Source of the DNA: Flavobacterium sp. MC2016-06
GTDB lineage: Bacteria; Bacteroidota; Bacteroidia; Flavobacteriales; Flavobacteriaceae
Length of the DNA stretch: 64,000 nt
NCBI RefSeq assembly: GCF_009711165.2
Contig: NZ_WMID02000004.1
Coordinates: forward strand, 124,001-188,000
Direction of reading: 5' to 3'
Made by a program: the position numbers and the translations under genes. Of this stretch, positions 37,082-45,781 are shown piece after piece (within the stretch, counting starts at the first letter, position 1; every line of letters starts with the position of its first letter). The notes beneath the pieces are model-generated. The model saw only the letters and a program-made list of their open reading frames with translations. It was not told the origin of the DNA and did no database searches.

Positions 37082-37764
37082 TGAGAATATTGTATTTAAT
37101 TCCTGCTAGGTCTGGCTCTAAGGGACTTCCAGGTAAAAATGTCAAATTATTAGGAAATAAACCATTAGTAACTTATTCTATTGACTTTGCACTGCAAAAT
37201 ATGAAAGAAGACGATGAATTATGTATATCTACTAATGATCAAGATGTAATTAAAATTGCTAATGATTTAGGAATAGACTTGCCATTTGTAAGGCCAGATG
37301 AGTTAGCGGCTGATGCTTCATCTTCATACGACGTTATAATGCATGCCTTAAAGCATTATGAAGAGAATAGAAAAAATTTTGATTTTGTATTGCTTTTGCA
37401 ACCAACTTCACCTTTTAGAAATAATGAAGATATTGAAAATCTTTTTTTAAACTATAGTGATGATACTGAAATGGTTGTTACTGTGAAGAATTCAAAAGAA
37501 AATCCATATTTTACTCTTTTTGAAGAAAATGAATTTGGCTTTCTGGATAAAAGTAAAATTGGAGATTTTCAAAGACGTCAAGATTGTCCTGAAGTTTTTG
37601 CTTTTAATGGCTCCATGTATTTGTTCAAAGTGAGTGCATTACTGGAGAAAAAAATTAGCGAATTTAAGAAGATAAAAAAAGTAGTTATGCCAGAAGAAAG
37701 AAGCATTGATATTGATACAATAGCAGATTGGACTTTGGCGGAATTTTATTTAGATAAACAATGA
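37081..37764 (+). CDS. CMP-nonulosonate synthetase (NeuA/LegF-like)
   Basis: 227 residues: IPARSGSKGLPGKNVKLLGNK (CTP-binding signature), ISTNDQDVIKIANDLGID, LLQPTSPFRNNEDIENL, and the RRQDCPEVFAFNGSMYLFK and ERSIDIDTIADWTLAEF motifs. Activates the nine-carbon acid with CTP, the last soluble step before transfer. Overlaps PtmE-like by 1 base and the HisF-like gene by 4. Confidence 0.93.
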   Translation: MRILYLIPARSGSKGLPGKNVKLLGNKPLVTYSIDFALQNMKEDDELCISTNDQDVIKIANDLGIDLPFVRPDELAADASSSYDVIMHALKHYEENRKNFDFVLLLQPTSPFRNNEDIENLFLNYSDDTEMVVTVKNSKENPYFTLFEENEFGFLDKSKIGDFQRRQDCPEVFAFNGSMYLFKVSALLEKKISEFKKIKKVVMPEERSIDIDTIADWTLAEFYLDKQ

Positions 37765-38606
37765 AAACAGTAAGAATAATACCTAGATTAGACATTAAAG
37801 GTCCGAATCTAGTTAAAGGAATTCATTTAGAAGGATTAAGAGTATTAGGTAAGCCATCTGATTTTGCTAAATATTATTACGAACAGGGTGCAGATGAATT
37901 AATGTTTATGGATGTAGTAGCTTCTTTATATGAAAGAAACAGTCTTCATGATATTATCTCAGAAACAGCAAAAAAAATATTTATTCCAATTACTGTTGGT
38001 GGAGGTTTGCGTTCAATTTCTGACATCAAAGAGGTATTAAGAGTGGGTGCTGATAAAGTGTGTTTAAATACTGCAGCAATAAAAAACCCTCAATTGATAA
38101 AAGATGCTTCAAGAATGTTTGGTTCTTCAACAATTGTTGTTGCCATAGAAGCAATAAAAGAAAATGACGGAAGATATTTGGCATACACAGATAATGGCAG
38201 AGAACATACTGGTGTTGATGTTTTTGAATGGGCTCAAAAAGTTGACGAATTAGGAGCTGGTGAAATAGTTATTACTTCTGTAGATAGAGAAGGAACAGGT
38301 CAGGGTTACGACTTAGATTTAATTTCTAAACTAACAAAATTAGTGAGTATTCCTGTAATTGCTCATGGTGGAGCAGGAAAACAAGATCATGTAGTTGATG
38401 TTCTTAAAGATGGAAATATAAGTTCTGCAATGATATCATCAATGTTTCATTATCATTTTATAAAAGAAAATGAGTCAAATGCCTCTTCTTTAGAAGGAAA
38501 TGTGGAGTTTCTTAATCAAAAAAGAAATTTTCATACATTCGAACCTTGTACTATTGAGGAAGTGAAAAAAAGGTTAATTAGCAACCAAATAGAGTGTAGA
38601 TTGTAA
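37761..38606 (+). CDS. HisF-like ammonia-channel subunit with D130E change
   Basis: 281 residues, (beta/alpha)8 barrel of HisF: IIPRLDIKG (Asp11), ITVGGGLRSISDIKEVL, LNTAAIKNP, TSVDREGTGQGYDLDLI and IPVIAHGGAGK. The second catalytic Asp of imidazole glycerol phosphate synthase (position 130, usually AID) is Glu here (VVAIEAIK), and a C-terminal extension of about 25 residues is added. Likely passes ammonia from the HisH-like partner to the amidotransferase rather than making histidine. 4-base overlap upstream, 1-base downstream. Confidence 0.85.
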   Translation: MKTVRIIPRLDIKGPNLVKGIHLEGLRVLGKPSDFAKYYYEQGADELMFMDVVASLYERNSLHDIISETAKKIFIPITVGGGLRSISDIKEVLRVGADKVCLNTAAIKNPQLIKDASRMFGSSTIVVAIEAIKENDGRYLAYTDNGREHTGVDVFEWAQKVDELGAGEIVITSVDREGTGQGYDLDLISKLTKLVSIPVIAHGGAGKQDHVVDVLKDGNISSAMISSMFHYHFIKENESNASSLEGNVEFLNQKRNFHTFEPCTIEEVKKRLISNQIECRL

Positions 38607-39262
38607 TGGGAGATATTAAAAAAAATGTGATAATTATAGATTATCAATTGGGTAATCTGTTTAGTGTTAAGCAAGCTTGCGATACTATAGGAATTAATGC
38701 TAAAATTAGTTCCGATAAAGATGATGTTTTAAATGCAGATGCTTTAATTCTTCCTGGAGTTGGTGCATTTATCGAAGCAATGAACAATTTAAAGAAATTT
38801 GAGCTTGATACAGCAATACAGCAGAAAGTTAAAAGTGGAACACCAATTTTCGGGATTTGTCTTGGGCAGCAATTGCTTTTTACAGAAAGTGAAGAGTTTG
38901 GAGCTGGTAAAGGATTGGATTTGATTTCAGGAGTGATTAAGAGATTTCCTGAGACATTAGAAGAGAGAATGATAAAAGTGCCACATATAGCATGGAATAC
39001 CATATATAAATCTCAACAGGATTGGAATCAATCGGCATTATCTGAACTAGATAATAATGATTTTATGTACTTTATTCATTCGTATTATGTAAAACCAGCT
39101 GATGATTCCTGCATCTTAACAAAAACAAACTATGATGGTATAGAGTTTTGCTCATCTATTTTGAGAGATAATATTTTTGCAACTCAATTTCATCCTGAAA
39201 AAAGTGCTACCAAAGGAATATCAATATATAAAAATTGGGCTTTAATTAATAACTTATTATAA
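38606..39262 (+). CDS. HisH-like glutaminase subunit
   Basis: 218 residues, class I glutamine amidotransferase with an intact triad: Cys85 in GICLGQQLL, His196 and Glu198 in TQFHPEKSATKG. VIIIDYQLGNLFSV and LILPGVGAF are HisH-type. In P. aeruginosa O-antigen and Campylobacter flagellin-glycan loci, HisH2/HisF2 supply ammonia to a WbpG/PseA enzyme. Here the three genes sit in the same order and overlap by single bases. Confidence 0.88.
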   Translation: MGDIKKNVIIIDYQLGNLFSVKQACDTIGINAKISSDKDDVLNADALILPGVGAFIEAMNNLKKFELDTAIQQKVKSGTPIFGICLGQQLLFTESEEFGAGKGLDLISGVIKRFPETLEERMIKVPHIAWNTIYKSQQDWNQSALSELDNNDFMYFIHSYYVKPADDSCILTKTNYDGIEFCSSILRDNIFATQFHPEKSATKGISIYKNWALINNLL

Positions 39263-40494
39263 TGTCAGAAAAGAAAAAATTAGAGGCATATTACGGATTG
39301 CCTGAAGAAGTATCATTTTGTACTAAGTGTGTAATGTCTAATCAGCGTCCAACGTCAACGGTTGAATTTAAGCACACAAAAGACAGCAGAAAAACAACCA
39401 TGAACTTTGATGAGCAAGGAGTGTGCGATGCTTGTAGAACTGCCGAAATAAAAGATAATATTGACTGGGGTATGCGTGAAGAGGAGTTGGTCAAACTTTT
39501 AGATAAATACCGTAAAAATGATGGATCATATGATTGTTTAGTTCCTGGTAGTGGAGGTAAAGATAGTGCTTACCAAGCCCATGTGTTAAAATATAAGTAT
39601 AATATGAATCCGTTAACGGTTACATGGCCACCTATTTTATACACTGATTATGGCTTAAAAAACTGGAAAAACTGGTTGGATAGCGGTTTTGATAATATTT
39701 CTTTTTATCGTAATGGTAAAGTTATGAAATTATTGACGAAATTATCAATTGAGAATTTATTACATCCATTTCAGACTTTTATTCTTGGTCAAAAAAATTT
39801 AGCTCCAAAAATTGCTGCTCAACATGGAATTAATTTGATTTTTTATGGTGAAAATGAAGCTGAATACGGAAATCCTTTAGCTGATAATATGACATCTTTA
39901 AGAGATAAATCTTATTTTAGTTTTGAGCATTTAGATGAAATATTTTTAGCAGGTGTTTCAATAAAGGAATTAATGGAAAAATATGATGTTAGATTAAGTG
40001 ATTTGATGGCTTATTTACCTCCCAAGGCAGAAGAACTTGAAAAAGCAAATATCGAAGTACATTATTTGGGTTATTATTTAAAATGGACTCCACAAGAAGT
40101 GTACTACTATGCTGTTGAAAATACTGGATTTAAAGCAAGGCCTCATAGAACGCAAGGTACTTTCAGTAAATATAGCGGAATAGATGATAAAATTGACGAC
40201 TTACATTTCTATACGACATTTATAAAATTTGGTATTGGTAGAGCGACATATGATGCTTCACAAGAAATAAGAAACAGACATCTTACTAGAGAAGAAGGTC
40301 AAGCTTTAGTTAGCCGTTTTGATGGAGAATTTCCAGATAGATACTTTAATGATGTAATGGAATACATTGGTATGGAATCAGAATATTTCCATGAATTATG
40401 CGATAAATTCAGATCACCGCATTTATGGGGTAAAGATGAAGAAGGAAATTGGAAATTGAGACATAATGTAGCTGGTAAGGGACTGGAGGACTAA
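39262..40494 (+). CDS. N-acetyl sugar amidotransferase (WbpG/PseA/PtmG family)
   Basis: 410 residues. A zinc-ligand pair (FCTKC, Cys20/Cys23; VCDAC, Cys55/Cys58) precedes the ATP-PPase P-loop SGGKDS at 97-102. HYLGYYLKWTPQEVYYYAVE and the C-terminal half match the family, which converts an acetamido group to acetamidino using ammonia from HisH/HisF. Being last in the nonulosonate block, its likely substrate is a legionaminic acid or its CMP form; a diacetamido uronic acid cannot be excluded. A 16-base hairpin follows its stop. Confidence 0.88.
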   Translation: MSEKKKLEAYYGLPEEVSFCTKCVMSNQRPTSTVEFKHTKDSRKTTMNFDEQGVCDACRTAEIKDNIDWGMREEELVKLLDKYRKNDGSYDCLVPGSGGKDSAYQAHVLKYKYNMNPLTVTWPPILYTDYGLKNWKNWLDSGFDNISFYRNGKVMKLLTKLSIENLLHPFQTFILGQKNLAPKIAAQHGINLIFYGENEAEYGNPLADNMTSLRDKSYFSFEHLDEIFLAGVSIKELMEKYDVRLSDLMAYLPPKAEELEKANIEVHYLGYYLKWTPQEVYYYAVENTGFKARPHRTQGTFSKYSGIDDKIDDLHFYTTFIKFGIGRATYDASQEIRNRHLTREEGQALVSRFDGEFPDRYFNDVMEYIGMESEYFHELCDKFRSPHLWGKDEEGNWKLRHNVAGKGLED

Positions 40495-40502
40495 TTATAT
40501 AA

Positions 40503-40564
40503 TAAGAAATGGAATAATTTTTCATAAGTTGAAATTATTATTCCATTTCTTAATCAATTTTTTT
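40503..40564 (+). terminator. Long hairpin with delayed T-run after the nonulosonate block
   Basis: TAAGAAATGGAATAAT (40503-40518) is perfectly complementary to ATTATTCCATTTCTTA (40537-40552), with an 18-base loop. ATCAA and then a run of T follow, so the T-run starts 5 bases from the stem. It may be a leaky terminator or a processing hairpin between the sugar-synthesis block and the Wzx gene. Confidence 0.55.
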
Positions 40565-40594
40565 TCTATACTTTTAAACATTACAAAATTCATA

Positions 40595-41857
40595 ATGAAT
40601 TTATACAAGTCATTTTCCTTATATACTGTAGCTTCTTTTATTGAAAGGGGATTAGCTTTTTTTCTTTTACCAATATTTACTTTTTATTTAACAACAAAAG
40701 ATTTTGGAATCTTATCACTAGTAACCTCTATTTTTAGTTTTAGCTTGCCCTTAGTAACTCTTGGTATACAAGGTGCAATATCAGTCGCTTATTTTAATGG
40801 AGATAAAAGAAATTACCCTAGTTATTTTACTTCTTCAATTGTAACTCCTTTCATTATAACAATATTTTTGACTTTGGTTATTTTGATTTTTAAAACACCA
40901 ATTGAGAACTATCTAGAAATACCAATCCTTTGGGTTTTAACTATTCCAATCTTTTGTTTTTTGTCTTTTTTTAATTCATTATTACTTATTGATTATCAAA
41001 TAAAAAATGAACCAACAAAATATATTACATATAGCCTTTCTAATTCATGTTTAAATATTTTAATCTCTCTCTTACTAGTAATTCTTTTTAAATTAGGTTA
41101 TCAGGGTAGATTGACTGGGCAGTACTTCTCTATTATTATTTTCTCTATTGTTGGTTTTTATATTTTGTATAAAAAAAGAGAGCTTCTAGTAAAAAAAATT
41201 AATTGGGTAAACGTTAAAGATTCTCTCTCATATGGCTTACCTCTTGTTCCACATATATTAGGGGCGATGGTAATAAATATGTCTGATAGAATGTTTATAG
41301 ATTATTTTTGCGGTAAGGAAGAACTTGGAATTTACAATATTGGGTATGTTATTGGATCTGCTATTTCAATTCTTTGTGCTGCATTTGCAAATGCAATAAT
41401 TCCATTTAGCTACGAATTATTTGCAATAGGTACTTTTGAGGCAAAAGCAAAGGTTGTAAAAGTATATTGGTTATTTGTATTAGTAATGATTGTTGCAGGT
41501 TTGAGTGTTTGGGGATTAACGCCTTTAATTTTTAAGTATTTTATTGATGCAAAATTTTTGGGTGGTATAAAATATGTGCCTTGGATTGTATTAGGTTATT
41601 TTTTCCAAGGAATGTATCTGTTGTTTGCCAACATTATATTTTATCTTAAAAAAACTAAAATACTATTTTATTTATCATTTGTGAATATTATAATAAACTT
41701 CAGTCTTAATTATTTTTTAATTCCAGTTCTTGGGCCAATGGGGGCAGCATATGCAACTTGCGTGAGTTTTTTTCTCTTTTTTATTATGATTGCATTCAGT
41801 TGTAATAGAATTTATCCTTTACCTTGGATGAGTATTTTAATTAAGACAAATAAATAA
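40595..41857 (+). CDS. Wzx-type polysaccharide flippase
   Basis: 420 residues from ATG 40595 (MNLYKSFSLYTVASFIERGL), the usual family N-terminus. An in-frame TTG at 40529 would put a hydrophobic extension over the upstream hairpin and is not preferred. About 12 membrane helices. Motifs such as LPIFTFYLTTKDFGILSLV, DRMFIDYFCGKEELGIYNIGYVIG and NYFLIPVLGPMGAAYATC are typical. It would flip the lipid-linked repeat unit to the periplasm for the Wzy-like polymerase at 48995. Confidence 0.88.
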   Translation: MNLYKSFSLYTVASFIERGLAFFLLPIFTFYLTTKDFGILSLVTSIFSFSLPLVTLGIQGAISVAYFNGDKRNYPSYFTSSIVTPFIITIFLTLVILIFKTPIENYLEIPILWVLTIPIFCFLSFFNSLLLIDYQIKNEPTKYITYSLSNSCLNILISLLLVILFKLGYQGRLTGQYFSIIIFSIVGFYILYKKRELLVKKINWVNVKDSLSYGLPLVPHILGAMVINMSDRMFIDYFCGKEELGIYNIGYVIGSAISILCAAFANAIIPFSYELFAIGTFEAKAKVVKVYWLFVLVMIVAGLSVWGLTPLIFKYFIDAKFLGGIKYVPWIVLGYFFQGMYLLFANIIFYLKKTKILFYLSFVNIIINFSLNYFLIPVLGPMGAAYATCVSFFLFFIMIAFSCNRIYPLPWMSILIKTNK

Positions 41858-41862
41858 TACAA

Positions 41863-42366
41863 ATGAGATTATTGAATAAGATTTTAGGAAAAATATTTTC
41901 TTTGTTTAAAGAGGGTTATCAGCAAAATATTTATGATAATTATCTTCGAATCTATAATATACACCCATCTTTTCACTTTAATGGAGAGGGAATTAAGATG
42001 TATGGTACAGGGAAGATTAGTTTAGGAGAAAATAGTTATATAGGAAGATTCTCTTTACTTCAGTCTTCTGAAGGAAGTGAAATCAAAGTTGGTAAAAATT
42101 GTAGCATTGGCCCTTTTTTTAGTATTTGGACACAGTCTTCAGAAGTTGATTGCGATTACAATTTAAAAGACGGAGTAAAGCCAAAGATTGGAAATGTTAT
42201 AATTAAAGACGCAGTTTGGATTGGCGTAAATGTTTTAATCTCTCCAGGTGTTACTGTGGGAACAAATGCAATTGTTGGGGCTAATTCAGTAGTTACTAAA
42301 GATGTCCCTGATAATGCAATAGTGGGTGGAATACCGGCTAAAATCTTAAGGTATAAAAATATATAG
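41863..42366 (+). CDS. Hexapeptide-repeat acyltransferase
   Basis: 167 residues, left-handed beta-helix repeats (GTGKISLGENSYIGRF, IKVGKNCSIGPFFSIW, IKDAVWIGVNVLISPGVTVGTNAIVGANSVVTKDVPDNAIVGGIPAKIL). This is the WbbJ/CatB-like O-acetyltransferase pattern. It probably decorates a sugar with acetyl from acetyl-CoA. Six bases after Wzx; acceptor unknown. Confidence 0.82.
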   Translation: MRLLNKILGKIFSLFKEGYQQNIYDNYLRIYNIHPSFHFNGEGIKMYGTGKISLGENSYIGRFSLLQSSEGSEIKVGKNCSIGPFFSIWTQSSEVDCDYNLKDGVKPKIGNVIIKDAVWIGVNVLISPGVTVGTNAIVGANSVVTKDVPDNAIVGGIPAKILRYKNI

Positions 42367-42373
42367 CTTTAAG

Positions 42374-43729
42374 ATGGACATATTAGACTTTACAGACAAG
42401 TTTCAGAAAATTGAGGCTGAAAATAACTTTTTTACTGAAAAAGACAGCGAAGGAATATTGTATTGGGATGTTGTGAGACATGATGTTTTTTACTTATTAT
42501 ATTATATAGTTTGTGATACTAAGCTTTTACCTTCTTTAAATGCCAGAAAATCTAAAATGGCTCTGCTTTCTACTTTGTTAAATAACGTTTTGGGATATAT
42601 AAATTTTAAACTAAAAACTTCGTATAAATACAAATACATATGTTTTACTACTTCAAGAAACAAAGAAGCTGATAAAAATGTAGATTTTATATTGGATGAT
42701 ATATTAAGTAATATTCATCAGGATTCTTTAGTAATTGAGAGTTTTAATAAAAACACATCAGAAAATCGATATAAATCAGTTTTTAATTATGGTCTATTGA
42801 TGAGTTCTTATAAGTGGAGATTAAAGTATAAGTTTTCTAAAAAAATGCTCGATAGATATAGGATTGCCGAGATTTTAAAGCACGAATTTAATGTTGATCT
42901 TACAAGTGATATAGATGCGATAATCACTAATTATAAAATATCTAAATCTCATTATTTGCTATTGTTTGCCAAAGTGAAGCCTAAAGCTATATTTTTAGTG
43001 CAAAATGGTATCCAGAAAGGATTGTTTGAAGCAGCACATAAACTTAATATTCGGGTTATTGAACTTCAGCACGGACTCATAGGATATATACATCCGGCAT
43101 ATTCTTACCCAAGTATTATTCGATCAGGAGAATTGGAAACTTTACCTGATACATTTTTCTCTTTTTCCGATTTTTGGACCAATAATTTAAACTTTCCTGT
43201 TAAAAATATCATTCCACTAGGTAATAATTTTTATTCAAATAGAATAGTCAATAAATCAAAAGAATATGATCTTACCTTTATATTCGCAAATATTTATAGT
43301 ACTGATTTATTACAATTTGTAGATAACTTATTGAAAAATGACTATAAAGGCAAGATATGCATAAAATTACACCCCAACCAACTTGATGAGTTTAATGTTA
43401 TAACATCACAGTATGAGGCATATGATACTATCGACGTAATCGCTTCGCAGAGATCCATGGGGGAAATACTTTCTGTTTCAAAAGCAATTTTTGCTATACA
43501 ATCAACAGCAGTATACGAGGCACTTCATTACAAAGTTAAGGTATATCTTTATAAAATTAAAGATTACCTCACACATCAGGATGTTATAGGTAATCCAAAT
43601 GTATATTTGGTAGACAATGTTGCAGATTTAGATAAGTATGATGCAAATAATTTTGTAGATTCTGAAGTATCTGCCATGTTTGAGCCGTTTAATGACCTAG
43701 TGTTTAATGATTTTATAAAAAATCTATAA
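42374..43729 (+). CDS. Unrecognised GT-B-like protein, candidate nonulosonate transferase
   Basis: 451 residues, no signal peptide or clear membrane segment. No family could be named with confidence. Three spaced motifs stand out: LQHGLIG (Gln232-His233-Gly234), IKLHPNQ (His333-Pro334) and IQSTAVYEAL (Ser377-Thr378). An HP motif followed by an S-S/T motif is characteristic of bacterial sialyltransferases (GT38/GT52/GT80) and also occurs in capsule KpsS-like enzymes. Its place just behind the CMP-nonulosonate block makes it a candidate legionaminyl transferase. Function is inference. Confidence 0.55.
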   Translation: MDILDFTDKFQKIEAENNFFTEKDSEGILYWDVVRHDVFYLLYYIVCDTKLLPSLNARKSKMALLSTLLNNVLGYINFKLKTSYKYKYICFTTSRNKEADKNVDFILDDILSNIHQDSLVIESFNKNTSENRYKSVFNYGLLMSSYKWRLKYKFSKKMLDRYRIAEILKHEFNVDLTSDIDAIITNYKISKSHYLLLFAKVKPKAIFLVQNGIQKGLFEAAHKLNIRVIELQHGLIGYIHPAYSYPSIIRSGELETLPDTFFSFSDFWTNNLNFPVKNIIPLGNNFYSNRIVNKSKEYDLTFIFANIYSTDLLQFVDNLLKNDYKGKICIKLHPNQLDEFNVITSQYEAYDTIDVIASQRSMGEILSVSKAIFAIQSTAVYEALHYKVKVYLYKIKDYLTHQDVIGNPNVYLVDNVADLDKYDANNFVDSEVSAMFEPFNDLVFNDFIKNL

Positions 43730-43737
43730 TAATAAAT

Positions 43738-44316
43738 ATGCTTAAAAGAATTTATTTATCTCTACGCTGGCGTATATGGTACGTTATTAACAAATCTAAA
43801 TTCAAACACTTAGGTACAAAATCTTTTATACATAAGCCTCTTTCTATTGAAGGTATAAAAAATATAAGCGTTGGAAATAATGTGTATGTTGCTTACAAAA
43901 CTTGGCTTGCAGCTATGCCACATACAGGTTTTAAGGATTGTGAGCTTATAATTGGAGATGGATGTAAGATAGGTAATTTTAATCATATTTATGCAACAAA
44001 ATCAATAATATTTGGTAACAATGTACTTACTGCAGATAAAGTATATATCTCAGATAATTTGCATAGTTACGAAGATATTTCAATACCTATTTTACACCAA
44101 CCTGTAAAACAGATAGGTACAGTTACAATTGGCGAAAATTCTTGGATAGGCGAAAATGTATGCATAATGGGAGCAAATATTGGCAAACATTGCGTAATAG
44201 GAGCCAATTCAGTTGTGATAAAAGATATTCCGGATTACTGTGTTGCCGTGGGAACTCCCGCAAATGTTATTAAGCAATATTGCTTTCAGACCAATACTTG
44301 GATAAAAACTAATTAA
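43738..44316 (+). CDS. Hexapeptide-repeat acyltransferase (second)
   Basis: 192 residues with an N-terminal helix and beta-helix repeats (ISVGNNVYVAYKTWL, IGDGCKIGNFNHIYATKS, IGENSWIGENVCIMGANIG, IGANSVVIKDIPDYCVAVGTPANVI). The catalytic-type His is in SDNLHSYEDIS. Likely a sugar O- or N-acetyltransferase, distinct from the one at 41863. Eight bases after the GT-B-like gene. Confidence 0.82.
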   Translation: MLKRIYLSLRWRIWYVINKSKFKHLGTKSFIHKPLSIEGIKNISVGNNVYVAYKTWLAAMPHTGFKDCELIIGDGCKIGNFNHIYATKSIIFGNNVLTADKVYISDNLHSYEDISIPILHQPVKQIGTVTIGENSWIGENVCIMGANIGKHCVIGANSVVIKDIPDYCVAVGTPANVIKQYCFQTNTWIKTN

Positions 44317-44326
44317 CAATCATAAA

Positions 44327-45763
44327 ATGCTCTTTAATTCATTAAATTTTGCTTTCTTTTTGCCAATTATATTTGCTTTATATTGGATGCTGAATAAGAC
44401 TAGAAAATACCAAAATATCCTGTTATTAATTTCAAGTTATTTTTTTTACGCTTGTTGGGATTGGAGGTTTTTATTCCTACTCATATTTTCTACGCTTTTA
44501 GATTATTATACAGGAATTAAAATGTCTGAGTCTAAAACAGTTCAGTCTAAAAAAGTGTGGTTTTGGCTTAGTGTAATAATAAATCTTGGTTTTTTAGGTG
44601 TTTTTAAATACTATAATTTTTTCGCAACATCTTTTGGTGAATTATTATCTGGTTTTGGACTACAGGTAAATGTTTGGACTTTAAATGTGATATTACCTGT
44701 GGGAATTTCGTTTTATACATTTCATGGATTATCATATGTTATTGATATTTATAACGATAAAATAAAAGCTGAAAGAGACTTTATCGATTACTCGCTTTTT
44801 GTTAGTTTTTTTCCTCTATTGGTAGCTGGGCCAATCGAGCGTGCAACGCATTTATTGCCTCAGGTAAAAAATGACAGAACATTTAATTACTATAATGCAG
44901 TCGATGGATTAAGGCAGATTTTGTGGGGACTTTTTAAGAAAGTTGTTATTGCAGATCAATGTGCAATTTATGCTAATACAATTTTCAACAGTTCTTCTGA
45001 TCAATCAGGAAGTACTTTGGCATTAGGTGCAGTTTTCTTTACAATTCAGATCTATGGTGATTTTTCGGGTTATTCAGATATTGCTTTAGGAACTGCCAGA
45101 CTTTTTGGTTTTGACCTTCTACGAAATTTTGCTTATCCTTATTTTTCCCGTGATATAGCTGAATTTTGGAGGAGATGGCATATTTCATTGTCATCTTGGT
45201 TTAAGGATTACTTATATATTCCTTTAGGAGGTAGTAAGGGAGGTATGTGGTTAAAAATTAGAAATACATTTATAATTTTTTTAGTTAGTGGTTTTTGGCA
45301 CGGTGCTAACTGGACTTTTATTGCTTGGGGATTATTAAATGCATTATACATAATGCCATCTATTATTTTTAATAGTAACAGGAATAATCTTGATACTGTA
45401 GCTCAGGGACGATTTTTACCTACTTTTAAAGAGTTTTTTAGCATAGCAATTACGTTTTCTCTTACAGTTATTGCATGGATATTTTTCAGGGCTAATAATA
45501 TAACACATGCTCTGTCATATATTTCAAATATGTTTTCCAAACAGCTTTTGTCGGTTCCGACAATTATGCCTCCAAAACTGATATTATTTATAATCCTTTT
45601 TATGCTTATTGAATGGTTAGGACGTGAGAATAAATTTGCTATTGAAAAACTGTTTTTAAGGTTTTCGCCTTTATTCAGATGGGTTTTTTATATAGTTATA
45701 ATTTTTATGATATTCAATTATACATTACAGGATAAGCCACAATTTATTTATTTTCAATTTTAA
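44327..45763 (+). CDS. MBOAT-family O-acyltransferase (AlgI-like)
   Basis: 478 residues, about 10 membrane helices. MBOAT hallmarks are FFPLLVAGPIERATHLLPQ, IYGDFSGYSDIALGTARLFGF, FWRRWHISLSSWFKDYLYIPLGGS and the catalytic His325 in SGFWHGANW. Such proteins move acyl groups across the inner membrane onto periplasmic glycans, usually with an SGNH/AlgJ-like partner, which is the next gene. Confidence 0.92.
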   Translation: MLFNSLNFAFFLPIIFALYWMLNKTRKYQNILLLISSYFFYACWDWRFLFLLIFSTLLDYYTGIKMSESKTVQSKKVWFWLSVIINLGFLGVFKYYNFFATSFGELLSGFGLQVNVWTLNVILPVGISFYTFHGLSYVIDIYNDKIKAERDFIDYSLFVSFFPLLVAGPIERATHLLPQVKNDRTFNYYNAVDGLRQILWGLFKKVVIADQCAIYANTIFNSSSDQSGSTLALGAVFFTIQIYGDFSGYSDIALGTARLFGFDLLRNFAYPYFSRDIAEFWRRWHISLSSWFKDYLYIPLGGSKGGMWLKIRNTFIIFLVSGFWHGANWTFIAWGLLNALYIMPSIIFNSNRNNLDTVAQGRFLPTFKEFFSIAITFSLTVIAWIFFRANNITHALSYISNMFSKQLLSVPTIMPPKLILFIILFMLIEWLGRENKFAIEKLFLRFSPLFRWVFYIVIIFMIFNYTLQDKPQFIYFQF

Positions 45764-45781
45764 ACCCAGATAGAAATTAAT

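Noticed and set aside
40529..40594. TTG start adding 22 residues to Wzx
   Set aside because: The extension lies over the descending arm of a perfect 16-base hairpin; ATG 40595 gives the usual Wzx N-terminus.
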